Below, one piece after another: positions 44,403 through 53,426 of a stretch of DNA of 64,000 bases. Where the stretch lies: NCBI RefSeq assembly GCF_900113735.1, contig NZ_FOQM01000037.1:1-64000 (forward strand). The letters run 5' to 3'. The notes under the pieces were generated by a model. That model ran no database searches, was not told the origin of the DNA, and worked only from the letters and a program-made list of their open reading frames with translations. A program made the position numbers and the translations under genes. Source of the stretch: Bradyrhizobium sp. Gha. Its GTDB lineage: Bacteria > Pseudomonadota > Alphaproteobacteria > Rhizobiales > Xanthobacteraceae. How positions within the stretch are numbered: the stretch's first letter is position 1; each line of letters starts with the position of its first letter.

Positions 44403-47096
44403 TCAAACCGACCATGGCGACGGAGTGTCGACGGCTACGCCGTATCGCGAGATCGCTTCAGCGACCCGCTGCTTATCGACAGCGCCCGAGCGCACCAAGG
44501 CTGACAAGGCCGCGACGATGACTTGATGTCGATCTACCTCGAAGAAGGATCTAAGAGCCGATCGCGTGTCGCTCCGGCCGAATCCATCGGTGCCGAGTAC
44601 TGTACAAGGCGCCTCGATGTACGAGGCCACGAGTTGGGGATACGCCCGAACATAGTCAGAAGCAGCCACGACCGGCGCATCCCCGGAAAGACATATGCTC
44701 AAATGACTCTTCGCCTGCTCGGCCAGGGGATTCAGGCGGTTACGCCTTTCGACCTCGCGCGCGTCGCGAGCCAACTCGGAATAGCTGGTCGCCGACCAAA
44801 TCTCGTGTGAAATCCCCCAATCGCGCTCCAACGCCTTTCCCGCCTCGATCACCTCGGGGAGAATAGCTCCGGAGCCCACCAGTCGCACATGCGGCACTCC
44901 ATCCGCCGCCGAGCTACGGCTAACGCAGTAAAGGCCCTTGATAATGTCCGACTGGATATCCTTTGGCAGAGAGGGCTGCGGGTAATTCTCGTTCATTACC
45001 GTCAGGTAATAAAATTCATCCCGCCCCTCTTCGAGCATTGCCCGCATACCGTAGTCGAGAATAACGGCGACCTCGTACGCAAAAGCTGGATCGTACGCCC
45101 TGCAATTTGGAATGGAGGCAGCCATAATGTGGCTGGATCCGTCTTGATGCTGAAGGCCTTCGCCGCCAAGTGTGGTACGCCCTGAAGTTGCACCGATTAG
45201 AAATCCTCGGGCTCGTTGATCCGCAGCGGCCCATATAAGGTCACCGATGCGCTGAAATCCGAACATCGAATAGTAGATATAGAACGGCAACAGCGCGAGA
45301 CCATGGACGCTGTACGAGGTTGCGGCAGCGGTCCAGGATGAAATTGCGCCCGCCTCCGTGATTCCTTCCTCAAGGAGCTGGCCGTCAAGCGCCTCTTTGT
45401 AGTAAAGCATCGAGCCAGCGTCTTCTGGTTCGTACAACTGCCCGACAGGCGAGTAGATACCTACTTGCCTGAAAAGATTCGCCATTCCGAACGTTCGCGC
45501 CTCGTCTGCGACAATAGGAACCACGCGCGGGCCGATCTCTTTTTCCTTGAGAAGGTTGGAGAAGAGCCTCACGATAGCCATCGTGGTCGACATCTCCTTT
45601 CCATCGCTCTTCAAAGCGAATTCTGCATAGGCTTGAAGGTCCGGTACACGAACCGGTGGTGCAGACCGCCTTCTCGACGGAAGGTATCCTCCGAGCGCCT
45701 CACGTCTTGCACGCAAGTACCTCAGCTCTGCGCTATTATCGTCCGGCCGATAGAATTCCAGACGCTCGACCTGTTCGTTGCTGAGCGGAATCGAAAACCG
45801 GTCGCGAAAAGCGTAGAGCGCCTCAACGTCCAGTTTTTTGGCTTGGTGCGATGTCATGCGGGACTCGCCGGCGCCGCCCATACCGAACCCTTTTTTGGTC
45901 TTCGCCAAAATGACCGTTGGCCTGCCCTTAGTTGCCTTGGCAGCAGCGAAAGCCGCGAAGAGTTTGCGAAAATCATGTCCGCCGCGTCGTAAGGCGTCGA
46001 TTTCTCGGTCAGACATGTGAGAAACTAGCGCTCGCACCTCCGGATCTTCATTGAAGAAGTGAGCAAGATTGTACGCGCCATCCTTTGCGCCGAGGGTCTG
46101 ATATTTGCCGTCGACCGTAGCCGCGAAGCGGCGAAGCAGCGCGTGCTCGGTATCACGGGCAAAGATCTGATCCCACTCCGATCCCCACAGCACCTTTATC
46201 ACATTCCAGCCGGCACCTCGGAAGAGCATTTCAAGTTCTTGGATCACCTGGCCGTTTCCGCGAACCGGGCCGTCCAGACGCTGCAAGTTGCAATTAATGA
46301 CGAAAGTCAGGTTATCCAAGCGCTCGCGCGCAGCGATCGACAAGCCCGCGATCGACTCGGGCTCATCCATCTCACCATCGCCAAAAACGCCCCATACATG
46401 TCGGCCCTCGGTAACCGCCAAACCGCGGTGCTGCAAATACCTCATGAAACGCGCTTGATAGACTGCGCTGATAGGACCAATGCCCATTGACCCCGTCGGC
46501 ACCTGCCAAAAATCCGGCATCAGCCAGGGATGAGGGTACGAACATAATCCGTCGCCGCTCAATTCTTGGCGATACCGCTTGAGTTGGTCTTCAGTCAGGC
46601 GACCTTCGAGGTAAGCCCGCGCATAGACCCCTGGCGACGAATGCGGCTGGAAATAGATGACATCACCCTCTGAGCACTTCGTTGACGCGCGGAAGAAGTG
46701 GTTGAAACCGATCTCGAATATCTCCGCGGCGGACGCATAGCTCGCGATGTGCCCCCCGAGTTCTCCGTAGGCCTTGTTGGCGCGCACGACCATCGCCAGT
46801 GCGTTCCAGCGAATTATCGCGGTGATACGCGTTTCGATGTCGATATCGCCAGGGAATGGAGGTTGCGACTGCAACGGAATCGAGTTGCGATATGGTGAAA
46901 ACGGCAGCGCTTCCGAAATTACACCGAGCTCCTTCGCGCGTGCGTCGAGAGCGGACAGGACGAATCGAGCCCTTCCGACTCCCCCATTGCGGTAAAGGGT
47001 TGCGAGTGAAGCAAGCCAATCTGCGGTTTCCATCGGATCGACATCTTCAATTGCGGACGTCGCGTTCTTGCGGGCGGTCTCGACATCGTGGATCAT
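44403..47096 (-). CDS. aceE: Pyruvate dehydrogenase E1, homodimeric type
   Basis: About 897 residues, the length of gamma/betaproteobacterial AceE. DVDPMETADWL near the start, GGHIASYASAAEIFEIGFNHFFRA, and the thiamine diphosphate motif GVFGDGEMDEPES...NLTFVINCNLQRLDGPVRGNG (key residues GDG and the later N) are present. It decarboxylates pyruvate and acetylates the E2 lipoyl group. The start is uncertain: ATG 47096 or 47114, both with weak ribosome binding sites. Rhizobiales usually make PDH from separate alpha and beta E1 chains, so this is probably an additional complex. Confidence 0.92.
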   Translation of the reverse strand: MIHDVETARKNATSAIEDVDPMETADWLASLATLYRNGGVGRARFVLSALDARAKELGVISEALPFSPYRNSIPLQSQPPFPGDIDIETRITAIIRWNALAMVVRANKAYGELGGHIASYASAAEIFEIGFNHFFRASTKCSEGDVIYFQPHSSPGVYARAYLEGRLTEDQLKRYRQELSGDGLCSYPHPWLMPDFWQVPTGSMGIGPISAVYQARFMRYLQHRGLAVTEGRHVWGVFGDGEMDEPESIAGLSIAARERLDNLTFVINCNLQRLDGPVRGNGQVIQELEMLFRGAGWNVIKVLWGSEWDQIFARDTEHALLRRFAATVDGKYQTLGAKDGAYNLAHFFNEDPEVRALVSHMSDREIDALRRGGHDFRKLFAAFAAAKATKGRPTVILAKTKKGFGMGGAGESRMTSHQAKKLDVEALYAFRDRFSIPLSNEQVERLEFYRPDDNSAELRYLRARREALGGYLPSRRRSAPPVRVPDLQAYAEFALKSDGKEMSTTMAIVRLFSNLLKEKEIGPRVVPIVADEARTFGMANLFRQVGIYSPVGQLYEPEDAGSMLYYKEALDGQLLEEGITEAGAISSWTAAATSYSVHGLALLPFYIYYSMFGFQRIGDLIWAAADQRARGFLIGATSGRTTLGGEGLQHQDGSSHIMAASIPNCRAYDPAFAYEVAVILDYGMRAMLEEGRDEFYYLTVMNENYPQPSLPKDIQSDIIKGLYCVSRSSAADGVPHVRLVGSGAILPEVIEAGKALERDWGISHEIWSATSYSELARDAREVERRNRLNPLAEQAKSHLSICLSGDAPVVAASDYVRAYPQLVASYIEAPCTVLGTDGFGRSDTRSALRSFFEVDRHQVIVAALSALVRSGAVDKQRVAEAISRYGVAVDTPSPWSV

Positions 47097-47224
47097 TGAG
47101 CACTCGTCATGCATTGCTTTGAGATCTACTAGCACCACATGCGAAAGCACGTCATACTGAAGACGTTGCGTGAACCACCCAGAACCGCTACTCCTACTGC
47201 AGAGCAGAGGCGTTTAAGCACATT

Positions 47225-47743
47225 ATGCCGCTTCCGAAATTTGATGCGATCGACCTAAAGATTCTGACGCAGCTCCAGCAGGACGCCAGCCTATCGAACG
47301 TAGACTTGGCTGCGCGAGTTGGCCTCTCCCCGTCGCCCTGCCTGGCGCGCGTCAAACAGTTAGAGGCAGGCGGCGTAATTTCACGTCGTGTGACTCTCCT
47401 CGATCCAGTTCGCCTCGGATCTGCTATCAGCGTGTTCGTTCATGTCACCTTGGAGAAGCAGACGGAGGGGCGACTTAACGTGTTCGAGCAGGCAATGGCG
47501 ACTCTGCCTGAAGTGATGGAGTGCTACCTGATGTCGGGAGATTCTGACTATTTGCTACGAGTTGTAGTGCGAGACGTTGTCTCGTTGCAGCAGCTCATAG
47601 TCGAAAAGCTCGCCAAAACGGCGGGGGTCGCGAACATCCGCTCCAGCTTCGCGCTCAAGCAAGTCAAGTACAATACAGCGCTTCCGATCGAGACGCTGGT
47701 TGACTTCAAGAGGACCAAGTCCAGTAGCTCGAGTTCACCTTAG
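47225..47743 (+). CDS. Lrp/AsnC family regulator divergent from the PDH operon
   Basis: 172 residues: HTH (FDAIDLKILTQLQQDASLSN, LAARVGLSPSPCLARV) and RAM domain (EQAMATLPEVMECYLMSGDSDYLLRV). It is divergent from aceE with about 128 bases between starts, so it likely controls the PDH operon in response to an amino or keto acid. It is closely similar to the regulator at 30451-31077, including the SPSPCLARV recognition helix, which hints at shared binding sites. Confidence 0.9.
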   Translation: MPLPKFDAIDLKILTQLQQDASLSNVDLAARVGLSPSPCLARVKQLEAGGVISRRVTLLDPVRLGSAISVFVHVTLEKQTEGRLNVFEQAMATLPEVMECYLMSGDSDYLLRVVVRDVVSLQQLIVEKLAKTAGVANIRSSFALKQVKYNTALPIETLVDFKRTKSSSSSSP

Positions 47744-48075
47744 CCTAAGATCCAAGGGCCGCTTCGAAGCCCAAACGAGAGTGTCGAGCCCCCTCGTTGC
47801 TTCACGCTTCCGGCGGTTGCCGCGGAAAAACTCTTCGCACGGGCTCGCGTCTCCGACCGAGCGCCATATCTCACGCATTTCGATCACACGTCGCTCCGCA
47901 GCGAGCATATCGCGCGTGGGAACGCGCCAGCTGTTTACAGGACGCGCTGCAATCCTGGATCCGACGGTGCGAATGAGAGGTTGATCTAATACGAGCAAGA
48001 CTACTCCCGAACAGCATGCAATTGCTCATTGTGGATCCCACTCGTCGCGGTGTAGGCGACAAGCACTGATCTTCT
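47744..48075. other. Intergenic region between convergent genes
   Basis: 332 bases. A minus-strand frame (about 47998-47735, containing ERRVIEMREIWRSVGDASPC) looks slightly protein-like but has no ribosome binding site and overlaps the regulator's end. I do not call it. No terminator was recognised. Confidence 0.4.
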
Positions 48076-48375
48076 TCATGCCGCACCGCCGTCGATTTTG
48101 CCAAGCGGGATCACCTCGGCGCTTTCGACGAGGTCAGGTATCTCGGTCAATAGCGCCGTGATATGAGGAGCGGCAATGTGCTTATCTAAAAGTTCGCGGC
48201 TTTCCCACTCTTCGGTCCAGACGAAGCGGCGTGGCTGGTCAAGGTCGCGGTTGAGCTGATAGCTGATGCAGCCCTCTTCCTTGAGAGTAGTCGCGATTGC
48301 GCCGCGGAATAGGGTTTCGAGCTTTTCCTCCGCGCCGGGCTTAGCGACGAAGATGGCGACCAGGGGAATCGTCAT
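48076..48375 (-). CDS. Antibiotic biosynthesis monooxygenase (ABM) domain protein
   Basis: 99 residues: IPLVAIFVAKPGAEEKLETLF, EGCISYQLNRDLDQPRRFVWTEEW (in part) and HIAAPHITALL, a single ABM ferredoxin-like domain as in YgiN-type quinol monooxygenases. Such proteins dimerise and oxidise small aromatics without cofactors, or serve as accessory proteins. The ATG at 48375 has GGAG six bases upstream, which decides against upstream in-frame Met codons. It lies 177 bases downstream of the amidase gene in the same direction. Confidence 0.85.
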   Translation of the reverse strand: MTIPLVAIFVAKPGAEEKLETLFRGAIATTLKEEGCISYQLNRDLDQPRRFVWTEEWESRELLDKHIAAPHITALLTEIPDLVESAEVIPLGKIDGGAA

Positions 48376-48552
48376 AGGCAGCTCCATAGATACTGCTGAT
48401 TGGTTGCGGAAAGCCGATAACAGCGAATCCGTGCGAGAATGGCCTGCGCTTTTTGCAACACGACCCGCAATCACGGCCATCACGAGTACCTGTCTGGCAA
48501 ACCACTGCAGCGGCACACGATCGAGGGCGCAGCGGTCGGTATCGTCCTGCTC

Positions 48553-49965
48553 CTAGTTTTCCGGGTCAATCGCGGCAGACGGCGTGCCGCCCGCCTCGAT
48601 CGCTTCGCCCGCAGCGAGGCACAAATCTTCTCGGTAGCGGCCCGCCACCAGTTGCACACCTACCGGGACCCGTCCGACCAGTCCGGTTGAAACCGTTAGC
48701 GCTGGAAGGCCCATAAAGGGAATGGCAATCTGTGGCAGCTGGGCATGCCACACCCGCGCGAATGACGCAGCATCCTTTAGGTCGAGATGATCGGGAAACG
48801 GCAGTTCGCCTGATACCGGCATCAGCAGCACCGGATATTTGTCAAGGAAGGCAAACCACGCACGCGTCAGCGTATCGCGCCGCGTCAACGCCTTCGAAAG
48901 ATCGAACGGATGTACCTTGTCGCGGATACCGCGCAAGCAGGCCAGCGCGCCTGGATCGCCCTCGCGCTCGGCCATTTCGAGCTGGGCCTCGTAGCCATCG
49001 CCGAGCCAGAGCTTAGTCAGGATATCGGCTGGCTCGTGCATGGATGGGGTATCTTCAATCTTCTCGACGAGCCAGCCTGCGCGTTGCAGCCGCTTGCCGG
49101 CGTCCTCCACAGCGGCAACCACCTCGGGCACGGGGTTGAGGCCATCGGGGTTTAGGCACATCGCTACTCGTTTCGGCCTTGGCGGTCCTTCGAGCGCCAC
49201 TGGCGCGTACCAGGGGTCGCGAGCATCGGGCGCCGACATCGCCGCCAGTGAAATGCGCAGATCGTTGATGGTGCGCGCCAGGGGACCGGAGACCGCCCCG
49301 ATCTGCGGACCTATCGGACGCCCTTCTGAGCAAGGATTGAAGGCCGGGATGCGGCCCAGGCTGGGCCGCAAACCATGCACGCCACAGGCATAGGCGGGAT
49401 AGCGGATCGAGCCCGCTATATCGCTGCCGTGGGCAATGTGCCCAATGCCCGTTGCGACTGCCGCACCCGCGCCGCCGGACGAACCGCCTGGTGTGATACC
49501 CGGATCGCGCGGGTTCTTGGTATCGCCATGGATGAGGTTGGTGGTGAACCAGCGGTAGGATGCGGTTGGGCAGTTGGTGCGGCCGAGCAAGATGGCGCCG
49601 GCCCTGCGCAGATTAGCGACCGCCGGATTGTCGACCCTAGCGATGTTGCCGCGCTGCAGCTTCATGCCGTCCGTGGTGGCAAAGCCTTGCTGGTCGGCAC
49701 CGATCTTGATCGTAACGGGTACTCCGACCAGCGGCCCCAAATCATCGCCACGCGCAATTGCCACATCGATAGATGCTGCCTGCGCCACCACGTCGTCGCG
49801 CCGGTGATCGACGACCGCGTTGATCTTTGGATTGACCGCGTCAAGCCGGGCAAGCCCCGCCTCCGCAGCTTCTTTCGCCGAAACCTTTTTCGATTTGATG
49901 AGGCCGGCGAGTTCGGTGGCCGACAGACGCCAAAGATCTTGCAAGAGATACTCCACTGCTCTCAT
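48553..49965 (-). CDS. Amidase (amidase signature family)
   Basis: 470 residues with the Ser-cis-Ser-Lys catalytic set: Lys in VPVTIKIGAD, cis-Ser in GGSSGGAGAAVA and nucleophile in GSDIAGSIRYPA. It hydrolyses a carboxamide to acid and ammonia; the substrate is unknown. The ATG at 49965 has no strong ribosome binding site, and a GTG three codons in is an alternative. It is separated by about 100 bases from the ABC transporter operon that precedes it, so co-transcription is possible. Confidence 0.88.
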   Translation of the reverse strand: MRAVEYLLQDLWRLSATELAGLIKSKKVSAKEAAEAGLARLDAVNPKINAVVDHRRDDVVAQAASIDVAIARGDDLGPLVGVPVTIKIGADQQGFATTDGMKLQRGNIARVDNPAVANLRRAGAILLGRTNCPTASYRWFTTNLIHGDTKNPRDPGITPGGSSGGAGAAVATGIGHIAHGSDIAGSIRYPAYACGVHGLRPSLGRIPAFNPCSEGRPIGPQIGAVSGPLARTINDLRISLAAMSAPDARDPWYAPVALEGPPRPKRVAMCLNPDGLNPVPEVVAAVEDAGKRLQRAGWLVEKIEDTPSMHEPADILTKLWLGDGYEAQLEMAEREGDPGALACLRGIRDKVHPFDLSKALTRRDTLTRAWFAFLDKYPVLLMPVSGELPFPDHLDLKDAASFARVWHAQLPQIAIPFMGLPALTVSTGLVGRVPVGVQLVAGRYREDLCLAAGEAIEAGGTPSAAIDPEN

Positions 49966-50063
49966 TCATCGGGCGAGTCGATCATCGCCAAAGAAAACTC
50001 GCGATCACCGTTCGACGATGAATCGATCACCGCTTACCGTCGGCTGTGATCTCTGTGCGAGAC

Positions 50064-50633
50064 CTAAAAGCTCTCGAAGTCGCGGGCAACGTTCGAATTG
50101 TGTGGTGGAAGAACTGAACGCAGTGCGACACTTGCCATAGCTGGATTTTGCGCAGGCCAAACGATCGAACCAGGGTCTCCCGTGAGACGCAGCGAATGAA
50201 GTACGCGTTGAGCCTCTTTCGTCCTAGCTGACGTCACGCCCCTGGCGACATGTAAGTCCGCGATCAATGACGCTTCCGGAGACCCCAACCGGCGGCTCCA
50301 CGAGCTCGTCGCGCCGTCCACGATTGGGCAAGCCTGGCTGCCTTGATATATCCTGAGCTCGATAGCTGATGCATACCAAACAGCATCACCATCGACTCGC
50401 TGCCTTGGTGGCCGGTTGTGGAGGACAAGCATGCCGTCAGGCCCTTGTTCGATTTCCCCCCATGTGGGAGGCGTACGAATCTCGATCGGCCCGTAGCAGA
50501 CGGTTCGCCAGTCCCATCGGAGCGCGCGGCGCATTGCACGCGAGTGGTTGCCGAGGCTGCTCGCCGCATATCCGAAAGCAAAGGCTCCTGCGGCCGCAGG
50601 AAGCAGCAGCAGGATTGCTGGGACTTTTTTCAA
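50064..50633 (-). CDS. Hypothetical exported or membrane-anchored protein
   Basis: 189 residues. The first 27 (MKKVPAILLLLPAAAGAFAF...) form a signal or anchor helix; the remainder is soluble, with Trp-rich patches (RWDWRTVCYG, PPTWGEIEQGP) and two Cys. The start overlaps the stop of the ABC permease gene by four bases, which argues strongly that it is a real co-translated gene. I recognise no domain. It could be a periplasmic accessory of the transporter. It has no counterpart in the usual rbs/xyl operons. Confidence 0.6.
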   Translation of the reverse strand: MKKVPAILLLLPAAAGAFAFGYAASSLGNHSRAMRRALRWDWRTVCYGPIEIRTPPTWGEIEQGPDGMLVLHNRPPRQRVDGDAVWYASAIELRIYQGSQACPIVDGATSSWSRRLGSPEASLIADLHVARGVTSARTKEAQRVLHSLRLTGDPGSIVWPAQNPAMASVALRSVLPPHNSNVARDFESF

Positions 50634-51829
50634 GGGCGCGAGAATAGCTTCCCCCCACGCTTGGACAGCACATCGATGTAGACGGCGAGCATTAGAACAA
50701 TCCCGCTTGTGATGTTTTGGTAGGCCGTCGGCACATTCAGCAACGAAAGACCATTTGCGAGGCTTTGCATTAGTAGCGCGCCCAGTAAGACGCCGGAAAC
50801 GGTGCCGGTGCCGCCATAGAGACTTGCTCCGCCAATGACAACAGCCGCGATCGCGTTCAGTTCGAGGAACAGACCGGATTCTGGCGGCGCGGAGCCGAGC
50901 CGTCCAACCAGGATCAGTGCCGCGACGGCGGTCAACACTCCGATGAGGACGAATGAAATCATCAGGTGCATGGTGATGGGTATGCCCGCTGACCTAGCGG
51001 CGTCGCGATTGCCGCCAACCGCATATACATGACGCCCCCACACGGTGTTGGTCAGCATCCACGAGACTAGCGCCGCCGTAGCCAATGTGATGGCCACCGG
51101 CACGGGTAACCCGCGATAAGAGAGCGTCGCCCAGCCAAGCAAGATCACACTGGCGAATCCCAAGCCAGCTCGAACGAATGCACGCCGACGTTGGCTGTCC
51201 TCTCCGAGGTTACGCAGCGGCCAGAGTGATATGATGGCAGCCACTGCGATAAAAACCCAGAGCGCAGGCCCGGTAACAAAGGCTTCGCCGAAGAAGCGGA
51301 TTTGGTCGGAAACGCCAGTGATAGTACGCCCGCCCGAGAGCGCAAGCGCCAATCCTCGAAATAGCATCAAGCCACCGAGGGTTGCCACGAACGACGGAAG
51401 ACCGAAGCGAGCAACCCAGATGCCGTTCCACAAGCCAACGAGGATCCCCATACAGAGAGCTACCGCGATGGATCCCCAGACGCCCACAACGCCGCTCACC
51501 TCGATCATAGCGATCACCGTAACGCAAAGGCTCAGGAACGATCCTACGGAGAGGTCGATTTCGCCCTGGACGACGACCACGAGCATCCCGATGGCAACCA
51601 TGGCAGTCATGGCGGTCTGCCGCATGAGATTGGTCAAATTTCGGTCGCTGACAAATACGCCGTCTGTCAGAATGGAGAAGGCGATCCAAACGATCGCGAT
51701 CGCCAAGAGCAATCCTGCGGCCGACCGCAAGAGGGAGATGATTGAGTTTGCCCGGGGCGGCGGCGCGGGCCTCGCTTCTGAAGAAGTAACCGCAATCGCG
51801 TCGCTCTTCGATTCAGCTATCGTTGTCAT
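50630..51829 (-). CDS. Ribose/xylose-type ABC transporter permease
   Basis: 399 residues, ten or so membrane segments, of the RbsC/XylH class: QTAMTAMVAIGMLVVVVQGEIDLSVGS (the family's IDLSVGS signature) and a late GGASLYGGTGTVSGVLLGALLM. An N-terminal cytoplasmic tail rich in Ser, Ala and Pro is somewhat longer than usual. It forms one operon with the ATPase upstream (19 bases) and the hypothetical protein downstream (overlap). Confidence 0.92.
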   Translation of the reverse strand: MTTIAESKSDAIAVTSSEARPAPPPRANSIISLLRSAAGLLLAIAIVWIAFSILTDGVFVSDRNLTNLMRQTAMTAMVAIGMLVVVVQGEIDLSVGSFLSLCVTVIAMIEVSGVVGVWGSIAVALCMGILVGLWNGIWVARFGLPSFVATLGGLMLFRGLALALSGGRTITGVSDQIRFFGEAFVTGPALWVFIAVAAIISLWPLRNLGEDSQRRRAFVRAGLGFASVILLGWATLSYRGLPVPVAITLATAALVSWMLTNTVWGRHVYAVGGNRDAARSAGIPITMHLMISFVLIGVLTAVAALILVGRLGSAPPESGLFLELNAIAAVVIGGASLYGGTGTVSGVLLGALLMQSLANGLSLLNVPTAYQNITSGIVLMLAVYIDVLSKRGGKLFSRP

Positions 51830-51848
51830 TGCAGTCCCATCGTTGAGT

Positions 51849-53420
51849 TTATTGCAGCCCGCCCGCTAATGCGAGCAGTTCGTGAGAGTTGGTGTCTTTC
51901 GATTTGATTAGCGCGACTTGCCTTCCATCGCGTAGCACCAAGACTCGGTCGGAAAGTTGTAGCGCCTCAGACTCTTCCATTGTCGCGTACAGCACGGCAG
52001 TTCCGGTGGATGCGAGCTTTCGCACCAGCCGATACACGTCTTGCTTTGCGCCCAAGTCGATTCCGCGCGTTGGCTCATCGAGCAAGACCAGACGCGGTTC
52101 GTTGATGAGAGCTCGCGCCAACAGAACCTTTTGCTGGTTGCCACCACTGAGGGCCGTTATCGGCTGATCCGGTCCCTGCGTGCGAATGGCTAAGTCGCGG
52201 ATCATCGATCTGCAGAGATCTGCGCATCTTGCAGGATCAACAATAGGCCCCTTCCGACGTGGAGGTCCGCGATGCCAGCCCAACATCATGTTTTCCAACA
52301 CAGAAAGTTGTGGCACGACGCCATCGCGCTGGCGCTCGGCTGAGACATAGGCAACACCGGCTAGGATCGATTCGCGTGGACTTCGCGGCCGGAACCGGAC
52401 GCCGGCCAATTCGATCACGCCGCTCGTCAGTTTCGGCATGAATCCGTACAGCGACTGCAGGAGCTCAGACTTTCCCGCCCCTAGGGGCCCGTAGACTGCA
52501 ACGATCTCGTTCGCCGCGACCTCTAGGTCGATTGGGCCAACGTCGCGCGGAGATTCTAAGGACCGCGAGAGGCTCCATCCGTTGAGCCTTACCGCCGTTT
52601 TGCGCTGCCCTGAAGGCGCGCTTCGACCGGCCGAAATGACATTGTCCCGGCCGCTGCCGAGCATAGCCCGCACGATCGCTCCATGGTCGAGAGCCGACTT
52701 TGGCGCATCCAATGCGACACGGCCATCACGAAGCACAACAACACGGTCACAGACCCGCAAGATTTCATCGGTGCGATGAGAGATGAAGATAATGCCCGCG
52801 CCCTGAGCGGCAAGCTCGCGCATACGCTGGAGAAGCACTGTGATCTCACCAGCACCGAGCGCCGATGTCGATTCATCGAAGACGAACACTCGACTACCAC
52901 TCGCAATCGCGCGAGCGATCTCCACCTGTTCCATCATAGCGACTCCGCCCTGCCCGGCGAGCTGCGCTCGCGTATCAATTGCTAACCCGAGCCTGCTCAA
53001 TGCGGCGTCCGCTCGAGCGTGCAACCCCTTCCAATCGATAATGCCGAAACGAGAGGGCTCGATCGCGAGCATCACGTTCTCACCGATAGTCAGCTGGGAA
53101 ACAACGGAACCTTCCTGGTGAACGAGAGCAACGCCGGCACGATGGGCATCTCTTGAGTCGGTGAACGCTGCCAATTTGCCGCTGCAGGTCACGCTCCCGC
53201 GGTAAGATCCATACGGGATCTCACCGACGATAACCTTTGCAAGCGTACTCTTTCCGGCACCATTTGCCCCCATCAAGCCGACAACCTCTCCGCCCGAGAC
53301 GTCGAAGCTTACGTTGTCAAGAGCGCGGTTGGCGCCGAACTCGACGGTAATTCCGTCGAGTTGCAGCAATTCGCCGGCATCGTTCCCGCTTAAGGTGGCT
53401 GATGCCACGGACGCGTCCAT
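51849..53420 (-). CDS. Ribose/xylose-type ABC transporter ATPase (two ABC domains)
   Basis: 523 residues with duplicated nucleotide-binding domains. The N-half has Walker A GANGAGKSTLAK and a degenerate signature (GGVAMMEQVEIARAI); the C-half has a modified Walker A GPLGAGKSELLQS, a clean signature LSGGNQQKVLLARAL and LVLLDEPTRGIDLGAK. This is the RbsA/XylG/MglA arrangement, where one half is catalytically weak. It lies six bases after the binding-protein gene. Confidence 0.93.
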   Translation of the reverse strand: MDASVASATLSGNDAGELLQLDGITVEFGANRALDNVSFDVSGGEVVGLMGANGAGKSTLAKVIVGEIPYGSYRGSVTCSGKLAAFTDSRDAHRAGVALVHQEGSVVSQLTIGENVMLAIEPSRFGIIDWKGLHARADAALSRLGLAIDTRAQLAGQGGVAMMEQVEIARAIASGSRVFVFDESTSALGAGEITVLLQRMRELAAQGAGIIFISHRTDEILRVCDRVVVLRDGRVALDAPKSALDHGAIVRAMLGSGRDNVISAGRSAPSGQRKTAVRLNGWSLSRSLESPRDVGPIDLEVAANEIVAVYGPLGAGKSELLQSLYGFMPKLTSGVIELAGVRFRPRSPRESILAGVAYVSAERQRDGVVPQLSVLENMMLGWHRGPPRRKGPIVDPARCADLCRSMIRDLAIRTQGPDQPITALSGGNQQKVLLARALINEPRLVLLDEPTRGIDLGAKQDVYRLVRKLASTGTAVLYATMEESEALQLSDRVLVLRDGRQVALIKSKDTNSHELLALAGGLQ

Positions 53421-53426
53421 TTGCGT

